From positions 2,914,001-2,978,000 of the forward strand of contig NZ_CP018335.1 of the NCBI RefSeq assembly GCF_001902295.1: 64,000 nt of DNA, read 5' to 3'. Position 1 is the first letter of the stretch; each line of letters starts with the position of its first letter. The stretch is from Clostridium kluyveri. Lineage in GTDB: Bacteria; Bacillota; Clostridia; Clostridiales; Clostridiaceae. Below, one piece after another: positions 63,436-64,000 of the stretch. The notes beneath the pieces were generated by a model. The model had not been told where the DNA came from. It saw nothing but the letters and a program-made list of their open reading frames with translations, and searched no databases. The translations under genes were made by a program, and so were the position numbers.

Positions 63436-64000
63436 TTAAATTATAGTTAAGCGAACACCTTGTCGCCAAACTGATTGAACAGATAATGTATCAGAAATAT
63501 TTGACGTTGGATCGCCCTTAACTAGCAATAAGTCGGCACGAGCACCATCCACGATCCGTCCGCGGTCAATGAGTCCAAAACGTCGCGCCGGAACCGAAGT
63601 AGCAGCTCTTAACACCTCAATAGGTGCCAAGCCGGCCTTGACAAGCAATTGCAGTTCATGGTGCAAACTTGCTCCGGGTACCATACCACCAACATCAGGT
63701 GTTGAAGAATCGGCACCAGCTAAAATATCTACGCCGGCATCGTGAAGTGCCTTCACTGTTTCCAAAAGATATTCTGTCTTCCCTTGTGGATAAGAATTGA
63801 TGTGTTTATAAAGCGCGTTTATCCATTCTTCACTTAATTTAGAGCGTACACGTTCATCTTTGGCGAACTCAGCCGCGTCACTGTCTCCTATTGTGGAAGC
63901 GCCAGCGACAATAGTGGGGCACACAAACACTCCTGAATTTACAATAGTATCAATGATTTCTTTAGTATAGGGCTTGTCGATGAAAATATGCATTAATCCG
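63436..64000 (-). CDS. amidohydrolase, imidazolonepropionase-like, 5' end outside window
   Basis: The frame stays open to the window edge; the first ATG inside (63993) is probably internal. The visible C-terminal 187 residues contain LAGADSSTPDVGG (metal Asp), PIEVLRAATSVPARRFGL and GRIVDGARADLLLVKGDP, typical of subtype-1 amidohydrolases. GC content is higher than in most of the window. Confidence 0.85.
   Translation of the reverse strand, partial: GLMHIFIDKPYTKEIIDTIVNSGVFVCPTIVAGASTIGDSDAAEFAKDERVRSKLSEEWINALYKHINSYPQGKTEYLLETVKALHDAGVDILAGADSSTPDVGGMVPGASLHHELQLLVKAGLAPIEVLRAATSVPARRFGLIDRGRIVDGARADLLLVKGDPTSNISDTLSVQSVWRQGVRLTII

Noticed and set aside
1..64000. CRISPR array
   Set aside because: The repeats seen are few, long and dispersed; no regular repeat-spacer pattern and no cas gene.
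1..64000. tRNA or rRNA genes
   Set aside because: No cloverleaf with the T-arm GTTCRA pattern was found. The GGTTCAG stretches belong to family A repeats.

Overview
The window is AT-rich, with Clostridium-type codon use, strong GGAGG ribosome binding sites, an alpha/beta-type small acid-soluble spore protein (SASP) and many ferredoxin- and flavin-type proteins. This points to a spore-forming anaerobe of Clostridium sensu stricto. I see no rRNA, tRNA or CRISPR array. It is accessory chromosome: regulators with their target genes, transporters, many gene remnants and two families of intergenic repeats.

Layout. 0-3 kb: a small membrane protein, yjdF with its leader riboswitch, an XRE regulator, and MarR and resolvase remnants. 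3-8 kb: a Cache-type chemoreceptor, a ketosynthase/hydrolase chimera and a decayed second chemoreceptor. 8-11 kb: a BlaI/BlaR1-type pair with its operator, and a holin-like type I toxin with a predicted antisense RNA. 11-15 kb: XRE and TetR regulators, an MFS exporter and an isochorismatase-family hydrolase. 15-29 kb: a nickel/cobalt ECF transporter, a membrane-bound spermidine-synthase-like protein, LarE, and redox genes (aldo/keto reductase, cupin, carboxymuconolactone decarboxylases, FMN reductases). Two MerR regulators lie in this block, and six promoters with the 19-bp spacer typical of MerR activation are scattered through it. Many pseudogenes (aminotransferase, MATE, LysR, acetyltransferase) lie between. 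30-40 kb: a glycoside hydrolase, then an operon with two nitrogenase-component-1-like subunits, a FecCD-type permease, an ATPase and three full plus one broken substrate-binding lipoproteins. 40-46 kb: a CrtO-like acyltransferase/glycosyltransferase fusion, a PAP2 phosphatase, a CrtI-like oxidoreductase, two flavoproteins and a TetR. 46-49 kb: a Mef-like exporter behind an attenuator with a leader peptide, and an XRE/membrane-protein pair. 49-53 kb: remnants and a decayed IS607 element. 53-60 kb: crotonase, SASP, HelD helicase, TetR/acyltransferase. 60-64 kb: an IS4-type insertion sequence and two amidohydrolases, the last cut by the window edge.

The main candidate for an undescribed system is the nitrogenase-like pair with its metal- or cofactor-type ABC importer (31.6-40.1 kb). 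It has no NifH-like reductase in the operon, and it carries scars of tandem duplication and deletion of a permease-ATPase-binding protein unit. Other signals of note are a structured repeat family of six copies, possibly related to TnpB guide RNAs; two arrays of phased DnaA boxes 40 kb apart; the MerR promoter set shared by nickel uptake, redox and LarE-neighbouring genes; and the ketosynthase chimera that lacks the usual catalytic His and Asn.
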